DNA of 64,000 bases from Gammaproteobacteria bacterium (GTDB lineage: Bacteria > Pseudomonadota > Gammaproteobacteria > Ga0077536). Shown in pieces: positions 52,829-64,000 of this stretch. The notes under the pieces were generated by a model. It did no database searches. It was not told the DNA's origin and saw only the letters and a program-made list of their open reading frames with translations. The stretch is taken from positions 1 to 64,000 of the forward strand of contig JACPPA010000004.1 of NCBI GenBank assembly GCA_016191285.1. Reading direction: 5' to 3'. Every line of letters starts with the position of its first letter. The first letter of the stretch is position 1. The translations under genes and the position numbers were made by a program.

Positions 52829-54064
52829 CTAGACCTCGTGAAAGATCCGCTTCGATTCCTTGACGGGGTATTCCATCCGATTGGGCACGAGCTTCATCAA
52901 CCAATTAACGATGGCGTAGGTGCTCTTGCTGTAGACATACAGCGGTTCGACGTCCGCCCCGACCAGCGCCTTGGCCTCATACGAGCCCAAACCTAAATTG
53001 ATGTAAGCGCTCTTGCGCTCGATGGCAAGGCGGATGACTTCATTGATCAAATGAAACCACGCGTGACACGGCGGACCCGCGTCGCGACCGAAATAGGTGG
53101 CCGTGGTGTTCTCGCCATCGAGCAACACCATACCGTGCGCAATCTGCCGCCCGTCGCGGATTGCCACCAATAACTTGCTCCGCTCACCAAGCGCGCGGTC
53201 CATGTGCTCGTAATACGCCGCGGACAGGATTTCGCGCTTGATCCCCTTGGTGTTGCCGTACATCACGCGCGCCTGCCGCGCCCAGAGCCCGGCGTTGGCC
53301 GCAAACGACTCCAGGATTTCGATTTGTTGTCCGTCGGTGCTCGCACGCTGCAAGCGTCGCTTGATGTCCTTACGGTAGCGCGCTCGCATCTGACTCAGGT
53401 ATTCGTCGTACGAATTCCAGCGCACCTTGATGCGGGCGAGTGGTTTATTCGAAACCCGATGATAGCCAGCCTCCAGCAAACTATCGTAGCGGTCGCGTTC
53501 GGCGCCTAAAAAATCGCGAATGACCGTGAGTGAGCTACCCTCGCTGCGCGCTATTTCGCCAATGACGCGGGCGAGCTCGCCGAGCACGGCATGCGATTCG
53601 ACATCGTCGCGGATCGAAATCGACCGGCCGACCACCAGCGGCGAGGCGCATTCGGTGAGTTTTACCTGTAGGAATTTGGGCCATAGCATCTGCACGGCAC
53701 GCCCCACCCCGCGGAGCAGGCGCGGCAGGATCTGCACGAAATCAGTCGTGATCGTATAGATACAGGCGTGCGCGATCATCTCGTCGCGCGCGTCGTAGAG
53801 AACGGGATAAAAATACTTGCAGTCATTGATGGCCGACGCTTCGACGGCCGCCAAGTACGCGTGCGTGCGCGTGATGGCATGAGGTCCGACCAGCGCATCC
53901 CAGCGCGCCGGATCGAGTGCATGAATCGAACCGTAAATGACGGTGCGTGCCGCGCGTAACCGTGGGCTGCGCGTAGCGCGCTTGACCGGATGAAACGCCG
54001 CACGCGTACGCCACGCCCAAGTCGAGAGTGCGCGCAAACTCCAGGTTCCGGTTCTAGTCCACAT
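52829..54064 (-). CDS. FemAB-like/BioF2-type N-acyltransferase (GNAT superfamily)
   Basis: A 411-residue protein. Residues about 190-380 match the acetyltransferase_6/BioF2-like domain (RKDIKRRLQRASTDGQQIEI, GRQIAHGMVLLDGENTTATYFGRDAGPPCHAWFHLINEVIRLAIERKSAYINLGLGSYEAK), a double GNAT fold used by peptide-bridge and peptidoglycan-type acyltransferases. The first ~35 residues are basic and Trp-rich and may be an overlong start; an alternative start near IYGSIHALDPARWDAL is possible. No signal peptide, so cytosolic. Substrate unknown. Confidence 0.75.
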   Translation of the reverse strand: MWTRTGTWSLRALSTWAWRTRAAFHPVKRATRSPRLRAARTVIYGSIHALDPARWDALVGPHAITRTHAYLAAVEASAINDCKYFYPVLYDARDEMIAHACIYTITTDFVQILPRLLRGVGRAVQMLWPKFLQVKLTECASPLVVGRSISIRDDVESHAVLGELARVIGEIARSEGSSLTVIRDFLGAERDRYDSLLEAGYHRVSNKPLARIKVRWNSYDEYLSQMRARYRKDIKRRLQRASTDGQQIEILESFAANAGLWARQARVMYGNTKGIKREILSAAYYEHMDRALGERSKLLVAIRDGRQIAHGMVLLDGENTTATYFGRDAGPPCHAWFHLINEVIRLAIERKSAYINLGLGSYEAKALVGADVEPLYVYSKSTYAIVNWLMKLVPNRMEYPVKESKRIFHEV

Positions 54065-54269
54065 CGCAGGGGCGTGGTGGCGGCGTCGATTGCGAAGTGC
54101 GCTGCTGCATGAGTGAGCCTGAGCTTAGCACGGCCGCAGTGCCGCGACCATGCAGCCTCGGTTCGTCGACTTGGTAAAACGCCTTGCGCGGTTTAGCACG
54201 TGATCGAAAGCTGCTACATTTTCACCCGAGCCACCCCGAACAGTCAGTTAACTCAGCGAGGAGCGTCCC

Positions 54270-54302
54270 ATGCGAGCCGCGATAGTCCTCGGCGCTAAAT
54301 GA
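54270..54302 (+). CDS. Possible 10-codon leader peptide before smr
   Basis: ATG 54270 opens a 10-codon frame, MRAAIVLGAK, ending in TGA (54300-54302) that overlaps the smr start by ATGA. A good ribosome site, GAGGAG, lies at about 54258-54263. It may be a coupling leader, or the remnant of a longer gene whose body has been lost; no similar peptide is recognised. Confidence 0.35.
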   Translation: MRAAIVLGAK

Positions 54303-54898
54303 AACCATCACGCTCTAGCGCGGAAGCGCGACGCGCCAAGGCGCACGACGAAAAGGCGCGCAGTCGTATGGCATCGCCGGAAGACATCGCCCTGTTCCGC
54401 GACGCCTTGCAGGATGTGCGGCCGCTGACGACCGACATTGTGCCGATCATCAAACCAGCGCCGCCGGCGGTTCCGGTCCAATCCCGGCGCGACTCGCGCG
54501 CCGTACTCGATGAAATGGTGCTCCGCGATCCGTCCGAGTTTGAACTTGAAACAGGCGACGAGTTGCTGTTCAAACGGACGGGTGTGCAGATCGCCGTCAT
54601 CCGCAAACTACGCCGCGGTCAGTACCCGGTCCAAGCTGAGCTTGATCTGCACGGACTCACTGCCGCGAACGCGAAGATCCAATTAGTTCGTTTCTTGCAC
54701 AGCTGCAAATTGCGTGGCGTCCGGTGCATCAGAATCGTTCACGGTAAAGGTCTAGGATCGCCCGGCCGCTTACCGGTGTTGAAACCCAAGGTCGCGTATT
54801 GGCTCGCCCAGCGCGACGAAGTGATGGCCTATGTCAGCGCACGCGCCGTCGACGGCGGCACCGGCGCCGTATATGTATTACTCAAATTGAGTGCCTGA
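54299..54898 (+). CDS. Smr-domain protein (SmrA-like)
   Basis: A 199-residue protein. The C-terminal half (about 110-198) is an Smr domain: AELDLHGLT, CIRIVHGKGLGS (the HGKG/HGxG nuclease motif) and DGGTGAVYVLL. Standalone Smr proteins are endonucleases of nicked or branched nucleic acids in various bacteria. The N-terminal half is charged and low in conservation (RSSAEARRAKAHDEKARSRMASPEDIALFRDALQDVRPL), typical of the short proteobacterial SmrA. The start codon overlaps a 10-codon upstream frame; no direct ribosome site of its own is obvious. Confidence 0.87.
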   Translation: MKPSRSSAEARRAKAHDEKARSRMASPEDIALFRDALQDVRPLTTDIVPIIKPAPPAVPVQSRRDSRAVLDEMVLRDPSEFELETGDELLFKRTGVQIAVIRKLRRGQYPVQAELDLHGLTAANAKIQLVRFLHSCKLRGVRCIRIVHGKGLGSPGRLPVLKPKVAYWLAQRDEVMAYVSARAVDGGTGAVYVLLKLSA

Positions 54899-54901
54899 AT
54901 A

Positions 54902-55756
54902 ATGCGCGTAACCGATGGCATCGGCGGCTTATCGAAGATCGTGATCGAAACCGCCGACGCGATGGCCGAAATTTATTTACACGGCGGGCAGCTCACGTCG
55001 TGGCGAGTTCGGGGTCGTGAGCAATTATTTTTAAGCAGCAAGAGCGAATTTCGATCAGGCGCTGCGATCCGCGGCGGCGTGCCGGTAGTTTTTCCGCAAT
55101 TCTCAAGCTTAGGCACCTTACCGAAGCACGGCTTGGCGCGCACGGCGGCATGGCAAGTAATCGATACTGTGACCGCCGCCGAATTCGCGCGCGTTCGCCT
55201 TGCTTTACATGACTCACCCAGCACGCGTGTCCTGTGGCCATACTCATTCGCGCTCGAGCTTCAGATCACGATTGGTGGCGATGCGCTCGAGCTTGTCATG
55301 TCGGTCACGAATACTGGCGCGGAGCCATTCAGGTTCACGGCCGCCCTGCACACGTACATTAAAATCGCCGATCTCGACACGCTCCGGATCGCAGGTCTTG
55401 GCGGGCGCCCCTATGCCGATGCCGCACACGGCGGAGCCACTCGAGTTCAGCACGACGGGCTACTCGCTCTCGAGGGTGAAGTCGATCGCATATATACCGG
55501 CGTGTCTGGCCCGCTAAATGTGATCGATGCCCGGCACGCGCTGCAGATTCACGCGGCCGGTTTCGAAGACGTGGTCATTTGGAACCCCGGTGCGACCAAG
55601 GCGGCCGCACTGGCTGATCTTGAACCGGGTGGCGAACGCGCGATGGTGTGTGTGGAGGCTGCGGCGATTGCGGTCCCGGTAGTGCTTGCTCCAACAGCGT
55701 TCTGGCGAGGGACGCAGCGCCTTACCGTCAGAGACGAGGCGTCTGCCAATGGTTAA
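54902..55756 (+). CDS. D-hexose-6-phosphate mutarotase
   Basis: A 284-residue protein of the aldose 1-epimerase superfamily (YeaD-type). IYLHGGQLTSWRVRGREQLFLSSKSEFRSGAAIRGGVPVVFPQFSSLGTLPKHGLAR contains the conserved substrate loop with the first catalytic His (HG), and VVIWNPGATKAAALADLEPGGERAMVCVEAAAI carries the acid/base Glu. It interconverts alpha and beta forms of hexose 6-phosphates. It begins 3 bp after the smr stop, so the two are probably co-transcribed. Cytosolic. Confidence 0.9.
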   Translation: MRVTDGIGGLSKIVIETADAMAEIYLHGGQLTSWRVRGREQLFLSSKSEFRSGAAIRGGVPVVFPQFSSLGTLPKHGLARTAAWQVIDTVTAAEFARVRLALHDSPSTRVLWPYSFALELQITIGGDALELVMSVTNTGAEPFRFTAALHTYIKIADLDTLRIAGLGGRPYADAAHGGATRVQHDGLLALEGEVDRIYTGVSGPLNVIDARHALQIHAAGFEDVVIWNPGATKAAALADLEPGGERAMVCVEAAAIAVPVVLAPTAFWRGTQRLTVRDEASANG

Positions 55757-55783
55757 ATGGAAATCGCAATTTAAGGAGCACGT

Positions 55784-55966
55784 ATGAAGTGGCTTTTATT
55801 CGTCGTTGCCGTCACGGCCAACGGCGCACACATCACTATCAGCAAGACCGAATTCCAAACCCGCGATCTGTGCACCGCGGCGGCGGCCCAACTTCATGGC
55901 ATCAATAGCAGCGCCATCGGCGCGACCGCGCGAATCGAGGCGACTTGCTTGCAGACGCAAGGGTGA
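55784..55966 (+). CDS. Conserved-looking small protein
   Basis: A 60-residue protein: hydrophobic start MKWLLFVVAVTANGAHITI, then a polar part with two Cys (Cys30 region and near the end) and KTEFQTRDLCTAAAAQLHG. A strong ribosome site AAGGAG is 7 nt upstream, and spacing to the mutarotase gene is 27 bp, so it is likely translated. Similar small proteins with a MKWLL start are frequent in this group of bacteria, but no function is known. Location unclear: possibly exported. Confidence 0.6.
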   Translation: MKWLLFVVAVTANGAHITISKTEFQTRDLCTAAAAQLHGINSSAIGATARIEATCLQTQG

Positions 55967-56046
55967 ATGCGTTGCGCATACTCCAGCGGCCTCAAGAAGT
56001 CGGTGGTAGGGGGAATTTGGCGGTGCGCGGCCAGGACAAATATTGC

Positions 56047-56138
56047 CCCCTGACCCTAGCCCTCCCGCGCGGGAGAGGGGAAAGATCGCACGATTGCAAC
56101 GCCCTCTCCCGCGCGGGAGAGGGCCGGGGTCAGGGGAG
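56047..56138. repeat. Family B element, diverged copy
   Basis: Arms CCCTGACCCTAGCCCTCCCGC (56049) and GAGGGCCGGGGTCAGGGGA (ending about 56138). Unlike other copies it carries TGACCC / GGGTCA instead of TCACCC / GGGTGA, a paired change that preserves the inverted ends. Only family B copy found outside 2.6-25.6 kb. Confidence 0.75.
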
Positions 56139-56154
56139 AAAAACGACCAGCGAC

Positions 56155-56610
56155 TTAAAGCCGGGTAGTGTCCGCGGTCGAGACTGAATTGCCGGTGTGT
56201 CCAAGCAGAAGCTCAACTTCACGCGCGGCATGTTCGCAAGTACCGGTGCTCGCGAGGACTTTGATTTTTAAATCCCAACTCGCCGTTTGGCCCTCGGCGC
56301 GCGTCACGGCGGCTTCGTTCAAATGCCGACAGACCTCGGCCATGCGCGCGTCGGCGGCCGTGAGGGTCGGATCGAATTCGCCGGATTCCTCTATTTCGCG
56401 CGCCGCAATGCGGTCGAGGACCGCATTCGCCACCCGGCTTTCATAGAGGAATACTTGTTCCGCGTGGCTGCTGTATTCGGTGGCCTGGTGAGTAGAACTG
56501 AGTGACAGCGAAGACGGAGGCAGCGTGGTGCAGCCACTGAGCAGCGCACCTGTGAGGATCACCAGCGCCGCCATCGTGGCGATTCGCGAAGGCGCTAATG
56601 GAGCATTCAT
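56155..56610 (-). CDS. Small lipoprotein of unknown function
   Basis: A 151-residue lipoprotein. A lipobox ALLSGC (Cys at about residue 27 from the proposed start MNAPLAPS at 56610) follows a hydrophobic core, so the mature protein is membrane-anchored. The remainder has helical, charged segments with EYSSHAEQVFLYESRVANAVLDRIAAREIEES and two Cys (CRHLNEA, GTCEHA) that may form a disulfide. Resembles DUF4398-like lipoproteins only in outline; function not assigned. Start at 56610 is preferred over an upstream ATG. Confidence 0.72.
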   Translation of the reverse strand: MNAPLAPSRIATMAALVILTGALLSGCTTLPPSSLSLSSTHQATEYSSHAEQVFLYESRVANAVLDRIAAREIEESGEFDPTLTAADARMAEVCRHLNEAAVTRAEGQTASWDLKIKVLASTGTCEHAAREVELLLGHTGNSVSTADTTRL

Positions 56611-56743
56611 CGTCTTTGATCCGTTCCCGGACACCGCCGCCCAGGTTTGTTACAGGTGTACGCGTAAGATCGGACGATTACCAGAATTCTTGAGAACTAG
56701 TTACGGAATAATTTCACCAAACGATTAGGGTGTGACCGGCATC

Positions 56744-57271
56744 TCACCTCGTCATCATGGAGTTCGACGGTAGTGTCGGGTTCAAGGCCTTGCGCGCGCT
56801 CTCGACGCCAGCGACTGGCAATAGACGTGGGTCGAGTAATCCAAGTTGGACCAGCACCGAGGCCTGGTCCCAATAAATATGTTCATGGGCGAGTTTACCC
56901 TCGCGGAAATGGACGATCGCGACCAGCGGGATCTCCACCCGCCGCCCGGTGGGCGCCAGCCCCGGTAGCATCCAGTCCATGCGAATGGTATGCGTGAACT
57001 TGAATATCATCTCATCGACCAGGCGATCGCGCCCGATGGTGCGTGAGATCGGCGTCATTTCGGTATCTGGTGGCATGTGCGGAATGAAGTGCTTGGCGTA
57101 GAACTCGCGAAGCTGAGTCTTGCCAACCCCACCGGTCAACACCGGAATATGGTTAACGTAGGCGTCGTCGCCCATGGTCGCCAACGTATCCTCGGTATGT
57201 CCGGTCTCGAACTCGTACTTGATGTGCAGAGTCCACAGTGCTTCAAGTGCTGCTTCGTGCTCGGTTTGCAT
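56744..57271 (-). CDS. SnoaL-like/NTF2-fold protein
   Basis: A 175-residue protein with NTF2/SnoaL-like features: an N-terminal helix with EALWTLHIKYEFETGHTEDTLATMGDDAYVNHIPVLTGGVGKTQLREFYAKHF, then VDEMIFKFTHTIRMDWMLPGLAPTGRRVEIPLVAIVHFREGKLAHEHIYWDQASVLVQLGLLDP. Such folds serve as cyclases, isomerases or steroid-type binding proteins; the substrate is unknown. Cytosolic. Standing alone on the minus strand between the lipoprotein gene and ispF. Confidence 0.8.
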   Translation of the reverse strand: MQTEHEAALEALWTLHIKYEFETGHTEDTLATMGDDAYVNHIPVLTGGVGKTQLREFYAKHFIPHMPPDTEMTPISRTIGRDRLVDEMIFKFTHTIRMDWMLPGLAPTGRRVEIPLVAIVHFREGKLAHEHIYWDQASVLVQLGLLDPRLLPVAGVESARKALNPTLPSNSMMTR

Positions 57272-57352
57272 GAGGCCCTCGCTAACGATTGGTCCGCAAA
57301 TATCGCCGCACGCCGGGAACGGCGAGTAATAACATCCGATGCACCGCGAACT

Positions 57353-57844
57353 TCAGGCGCGGCGCTTTGCATTCACTGCTTCGAGTAACGCGACCGCGGT
57401 CGCGGCAATCCCCTCTTCGCGGCCGGTAAAACCCATCTTCTCGGTGGTCGTACCCTTGATGTTGACTTGTTCAATGGTGAGTTTTAGATCGCTCGCAATC
57501 CGTTGCCGCATGAGGCTTACGTGGGCGGCGACGCGTGGGCGTTCACAGATCACCGTCGCGTCGAGATTCGAGACGCGGTAACCGGCCTCGGCGATTAATT
57601 CGGCGACCCGTCGCACGAGGATTCGACTATCGATGCCGTTAAACGCCTGATCGGAATCCGGAAAGTGTTGGCCAATATCGCCGAGTGCCGCGGCACCCAA
57701 CACCGCGTCACAGATCGCGTGCAGCAGCACATCACCGTCCGAGTGCGCGGCAAGCCCGCGCTCAAACGGGATCCGCACGCCGCCGAGGACGACATGATCG
57801 CCAGCGCGGAATTTGTGCGCATCAAAACCTTGACCGATCCGCAT
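57353..57844 (-). CDS. ispF: 2-C-methyl-D-erythritol 2,4-cyclodiphosphate synthase
   Basis: A 163-residue trimeric enzyme of the MEP isoprenoid pathway. [62 protein letters not shown] contains the zinc and Mg ligands (D-x-H, H, D); [28 protein letters not shown] closes it. Directly follows ispD (11 bp), with ftsB ahead, the standard order. truD, a usual successor, is not here. Confidence 0.97.
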   Translation of the reverse strand: MRIGQGFDAHKFRAGDHVVLGGVRIPFERGLAAHSDGDVLLHAICDAVLGAAALGDIGQHFPDSDQAFNGIDSRILVRRVAELIAEAGYRVSNLDATVICERPRVAAHVSLMRQRIASDLKLTIEQVNIKGTTTEKMGFTGREEGIAATAVALLEAVNAKRRA

Positions 57845-57855
57845 AGTGCTGTGCC

Positions 57856-58557
57856 TTAGCGTTGTGCGAGCAGAAACAATTCAGCGAGCTTAAGATCTTC
57901 GGGGCGCGTGATTTTGAGGTTATCGCCGCTGCCCTCGACGACCCGTGGGATCCCGCCGGCGAATTCGATGGCCTGTGCCTCGTCCGTCACCAGCAGTCCC
58001 ATCGTCAGCGCGTGCTCGAGCGCCGCTTGCAAGGCCCCGAGACGAAACATTTGCGGCGTCAACGCGTGCCACAACCGGGCGCGGTCGACGGTCGCCTCGA
58101 TTGCACCATTGTCCGTACAACGTTTCAAGGTATCGCGTACCGGTAGTGCGAGCAGACCGCCGCACGGCGAATCTTGAAGTTCGTCCAGCAATCGATCGAT
58201 ATCCGTCGCGCGCAGACAGGGCCGCGCGGCGTCGTGCACCAAGATCCAATCGTTGGCGTGCGCCGCGGTTAACGCGTACAGACCATTTAATACCGAATGA
58301 CAGCGTTCGACGCCACCGAGCGTGGTTTGTACCGGCAAATTAGGCGCAATCGTCCGCCACCACGCATCGTCAGCGGCAAGGACGAGGACCACGCCGGCCA
58401 CGCGCGGATGGTTCGCCAGACGCTCGACGGTGTGCTCGATCACGGTACGACCAAGCAACGGCAGGTATTGCTTAGGCGTGTCCCCGCCCATGCGCGAACC
58501 CTTACCCGCCGCGGGGATTACGGCCCAGACGCGTGACAAAGCGCTCGGATTTCGCAT
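57856..58557 (-). CDS. ispD: 2-C-methyl-D-erythritol 4-phosphate cytidylyltransferase
   Basis: A 233-residue nucleotidyltransferase of the MEP pathway transferring CMP to methylerythritol phosphate. The CTP loop [35 protein letters not shown], then [16 protein letters not shown] and [14 protein letters not shown], ending with [11 protein letters not shown] and [16 protein letters not shown], are all as expected. Lies between ftsB and ispF on the same strand. Confidence 0.97.
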   Translation of the reverse strand: MRNPSALSRVWAVIPAAGKGSRMGGDTPKQYLPLLGRTVIEHTVERLANHPRVAGVVLVLAADDAWWRTIAPNLPVQTTLGGVERCHSVLNGLYALTAAHANDWILVHDAARPCLRATDIDRLLDELQDSPCGGLLALPVRDTLKRCTDNGAIEATVDRARLWHALTPQMFRLGALQAALEHALTMGLLVTDEAQAIEFAGGIPRVVEGSGDNLKITRPEDLKLAELFLLAQR

Positions 58558-58573
58558 GGCCTCGATCGCGACC

Positions 58574-58897
58574 TTAATGTTGCTTAGTGCTTGGCGCCGC
58601 CGCTGGGTGTTCCGGCGGGTGCGTCGGCTTAGGAATGAATTGGTAAAAGATTTCGCCGTGTTTCACCATGCCCATCTCACTGCGCGCGATTTCCTCGACT
58701 GCGTCCAAGCCTTGCTTCAAGTCCATGACTTCCGCCTGGAGTTCGCTGTTGCGCGTGCGCAAGGTCTCGATTTCTTGTTCTTGCGCCGCGATTTGCCCTT
58801 TGAGTCTCGACACATCGCGCAGGCCGCCCTTGCCGAACCACAGTGTGTATTGCAACCCAAGCAAAACAACGAGTGCGACCGCGAACAAAATGCGCAT
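58574..58897 (-). CDS. ftsB: Cell division protein FtsB
   Basis: A 107-residue bitopic inner-membrane protein. Transmembrane helix at residues about 3-20 (ILFAVALVVLLGLQYTLW), a periplasmic coiled coil (GQIAAQEQEIETLRTRNSELQAEVMDLKQGLDAVEEIAR) and the EMGMVKHGEIFYQF ending that marks FtsB. It joins FtsL and FtsQ in the divisome. A Pro/His-rich tail (PKPTHPPEHPAAAPS) extends the usual C-terminus. Between eno and ispD, as in E. coli-like genomes. Confidence 0.93.
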   Translation of the reverse strand: MRILFAVALVVLLGLQYTLWFGKGGLRDVSRLKGQIAAQEQEIETLRTRNSELQAEVMDLKQGLDAVEEIARSEMGMVKHGEIFYQFIPKPTHPPEHPAAAPSTKQH

Positions 58898-58948
58898 CAG
58901 CTACCGCGCGGCGCACAGCGATTTAAATACGCGCTCGGCAGCATTCGT

Positions 58949-63256
<4,308 letters not shown>

Positions 63257-64000
63257 ATGTCTGATATCGAAATCGCGCAACGAGCGCCTAAGAAACGCAT
63301 CTTGGATCTCGCCGGCGCGACGCTCGGGATCGACGCCGAACATTTAGAACCCTACGGGCATTACAAAGCCAAGCTCTCACTGGAGTTTATCGACAGCCTG
63401 CGGAGCAAGCCGGATGGCCACCTGATCTTGGTCACTGCCATCAGCCCAACCCCTGCGGGCGAAGGGAAAACCACTACCACGGTTGGCCTTGGCGATGCGC
63501 TCAATCGTCTGGGTAAAAAAACCATCGTGTGCCTGCGCGAACCGTCGCTCGGGCCGTGCTTCGGCGTGAAGGGTGGCGCGGCCGGCGGCGGTTACGCGCA
63601 GGTGGTGCCGATGGAAGACATCAATCTGCATTTCACCGGTGACTTTCACGCCATTGGCGCGGCGCATAATTTATTGTCGGCGCTGATCGATAACCATATC
63701 AATCACGGTAATGCCTTGAACCTCGATCCACGGCTCATTGCGTGGAAGCGGGTGGTCGACATGAACGATCGGGCCTTGCGTAAGATCATCATCGGCCTCG
63801 GCGGTACCGCCAATGGCTTCGTGCGCGAGGATGGTTATGACATTACCGTCGCCTCCGAAGTCATGGCGATCTTTTGTCTGGCGACGTCGCTTAAGGATTT
63901 GAAGCAACGCCTTGGCGATATAGTGATCGGCTACACCCTGAACGGGCGCAAACCCGTGCAGGCGCGCGACCTCAAGGCGCAGGGTGCGATGGCGGCCTTA
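63257..64000 (+). CDS. fhs: Formate-tetrahydrofolate ligase, 5' part
   Basis: The first 248 residues of formyltetrahydrofolate synthetase, cut off by the window end (family length about 555-560). It activates formate with ATP onto tetrahydrofolate. [66 protein letters not shown] (P-loop), [54 protein letters not shown] are classic. GGGAG precedes the ATG by 7 nt. Found in acetogens, many methylotrophs and others; here perhaps linked with C1 metabolism, as with the SoxYZ-like carrier. Divergent from pyrG. Confidence 0.95.
   Translation, partial: MSDIEIAQRAPKKRILDLAGATLGIDAEHLEPYGHYKAKLSLEFIDSLRSKPDGHLILVTAISPTPAGEGKTTTTVGLGDALNRLGKKTIVCLREPSLGPCFGVKGGAAGGGYAQVVPMEDINLHFTGDFHAIGAAHNLLSALIDNHINHGNALNLDPRLIAWKRVVDMNDRALRKIIIGLGGTANGFVREDGYDITVASEVMAIFCLATSLKDLKQRLGDIVIGYTLNGRKPVQARDLKAQGAMAAL

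Overview
This is chromosomal DNA from a GC-rich proteobacterium, most likely a deep-branching gammaproteobacterium or a betaproteobacterial relative. Support comes from the class I adenylate cyclase, the order glyA-nrdR-ribD-ribE-ribBA-ribH-nusB-thiL, the neighbours csiV-mfd, the run gyrA-pheA-tyrA-aroA-cmk-rpsA-ihfB-lapA-lapB-pyrF, the order pyrG-kdsA-eno-ftsB-ispD-ispF, and a PEP-CTERM/exosortase surface system (PrsT plus a sorted protein). No rRNA or tRNA gene was seen, and nothing looks like a prophage or plasmid. A SoxYZ-like carrier of the quinoprotein-dehydrogenase type and formate-tetrahydrofolate ligase hint at C1 chemistry, but weakly.

Layout. 0-0.67 kb: repeats only. 0.67-3.6 kb: flavin-dependent oxidoreductase, HpcH/HpaI aldolase, SoxYZ-like carrier (minus strand). 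4.1-8.0 kb: prsT, then a PEP-CTERM protein gene with a candidate sigma-54 promoter and two upstream 18-bp boxes. 8.0-9.9 kb: accessory patch with a broken thiL fragment, a 44-bp direct repeat bracketing a Phd/PIN toxin-antitoxin pair, and a ParE-type pair. 10.1-18.0 kb: riboflavin/thiamine/one-carbon cluster on the minus strand, repeatedly interrupted by GC-rich palindromic elements. 18.4-21.2 kb: cyaA. 21.4-23.1 kb: eroded CRISPR-Cas relic (start of a Cas4 or Cas4-Cas1 protein and a truncated Cas5) with a toxin-antitoxin pair between the pieces. 23.3-25.5 kb: DUF815 ATPase, purine phosphoribosyltransferase and methylthioinosine phosphorylase in one coupled operon. 25.6-42.3 kb: a nearly continuous minus-strand core (csiV, mfd, pyrF, lapB, lapA, ihfB, rpsA, cmk, aroA, tyrA, pheA, gyrA, mtnA). 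42.3-43.7 kb: mtaD. 44-51.5 kb: rnt, purB, a DUF7931-type gene, a short secretin-like gene, purL. 51.5-57.3 kb: membrane flippase-like protein, FemAB-like acyltransferase, smr, hexose-6-phosphate mutarotase, small proteins, a lipoprotein and an NTF2-like protein. 57.4-62.7 kb: ispF, ispD, ftsB, eno, kdsA, pyrG. 63.3 kb to the end: the 5' part of fhs.

Connections. mtaD, the methylthioinosine phosphorylase and mtnA together give a route from methylthioadenosine through methylthioinosine to methylthioribulose-1-phosphate. ribD, ribE, ribBA and ribH cover riboflavin synthesis except GTP cyclohydrolase II, because the second domain of RibBA has lost its zinc cysteines. pheA, tyrA and aroA belong to aromatic amino acid synthesis; serC and hisC, which often sit in this run, are absent. 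purB and purL flank two envelope-type genes of unknown role.

Four families of short repeats fill the gaps: (A) hairpins of the GTGGGAGCGGCTTTAGCCGC type, (B) composite elements with CCCCTCACCC / GGGTGAGGGG ends, (C) short CCGG-rich palindromes, and (D) a MITE-like element with CTTAAGGAA ends. Family B runs into the ends of nusB, a DUF559 gene and the cas5 relic. All assignments rest on reading motifs and gene order by eye; no database search was run.
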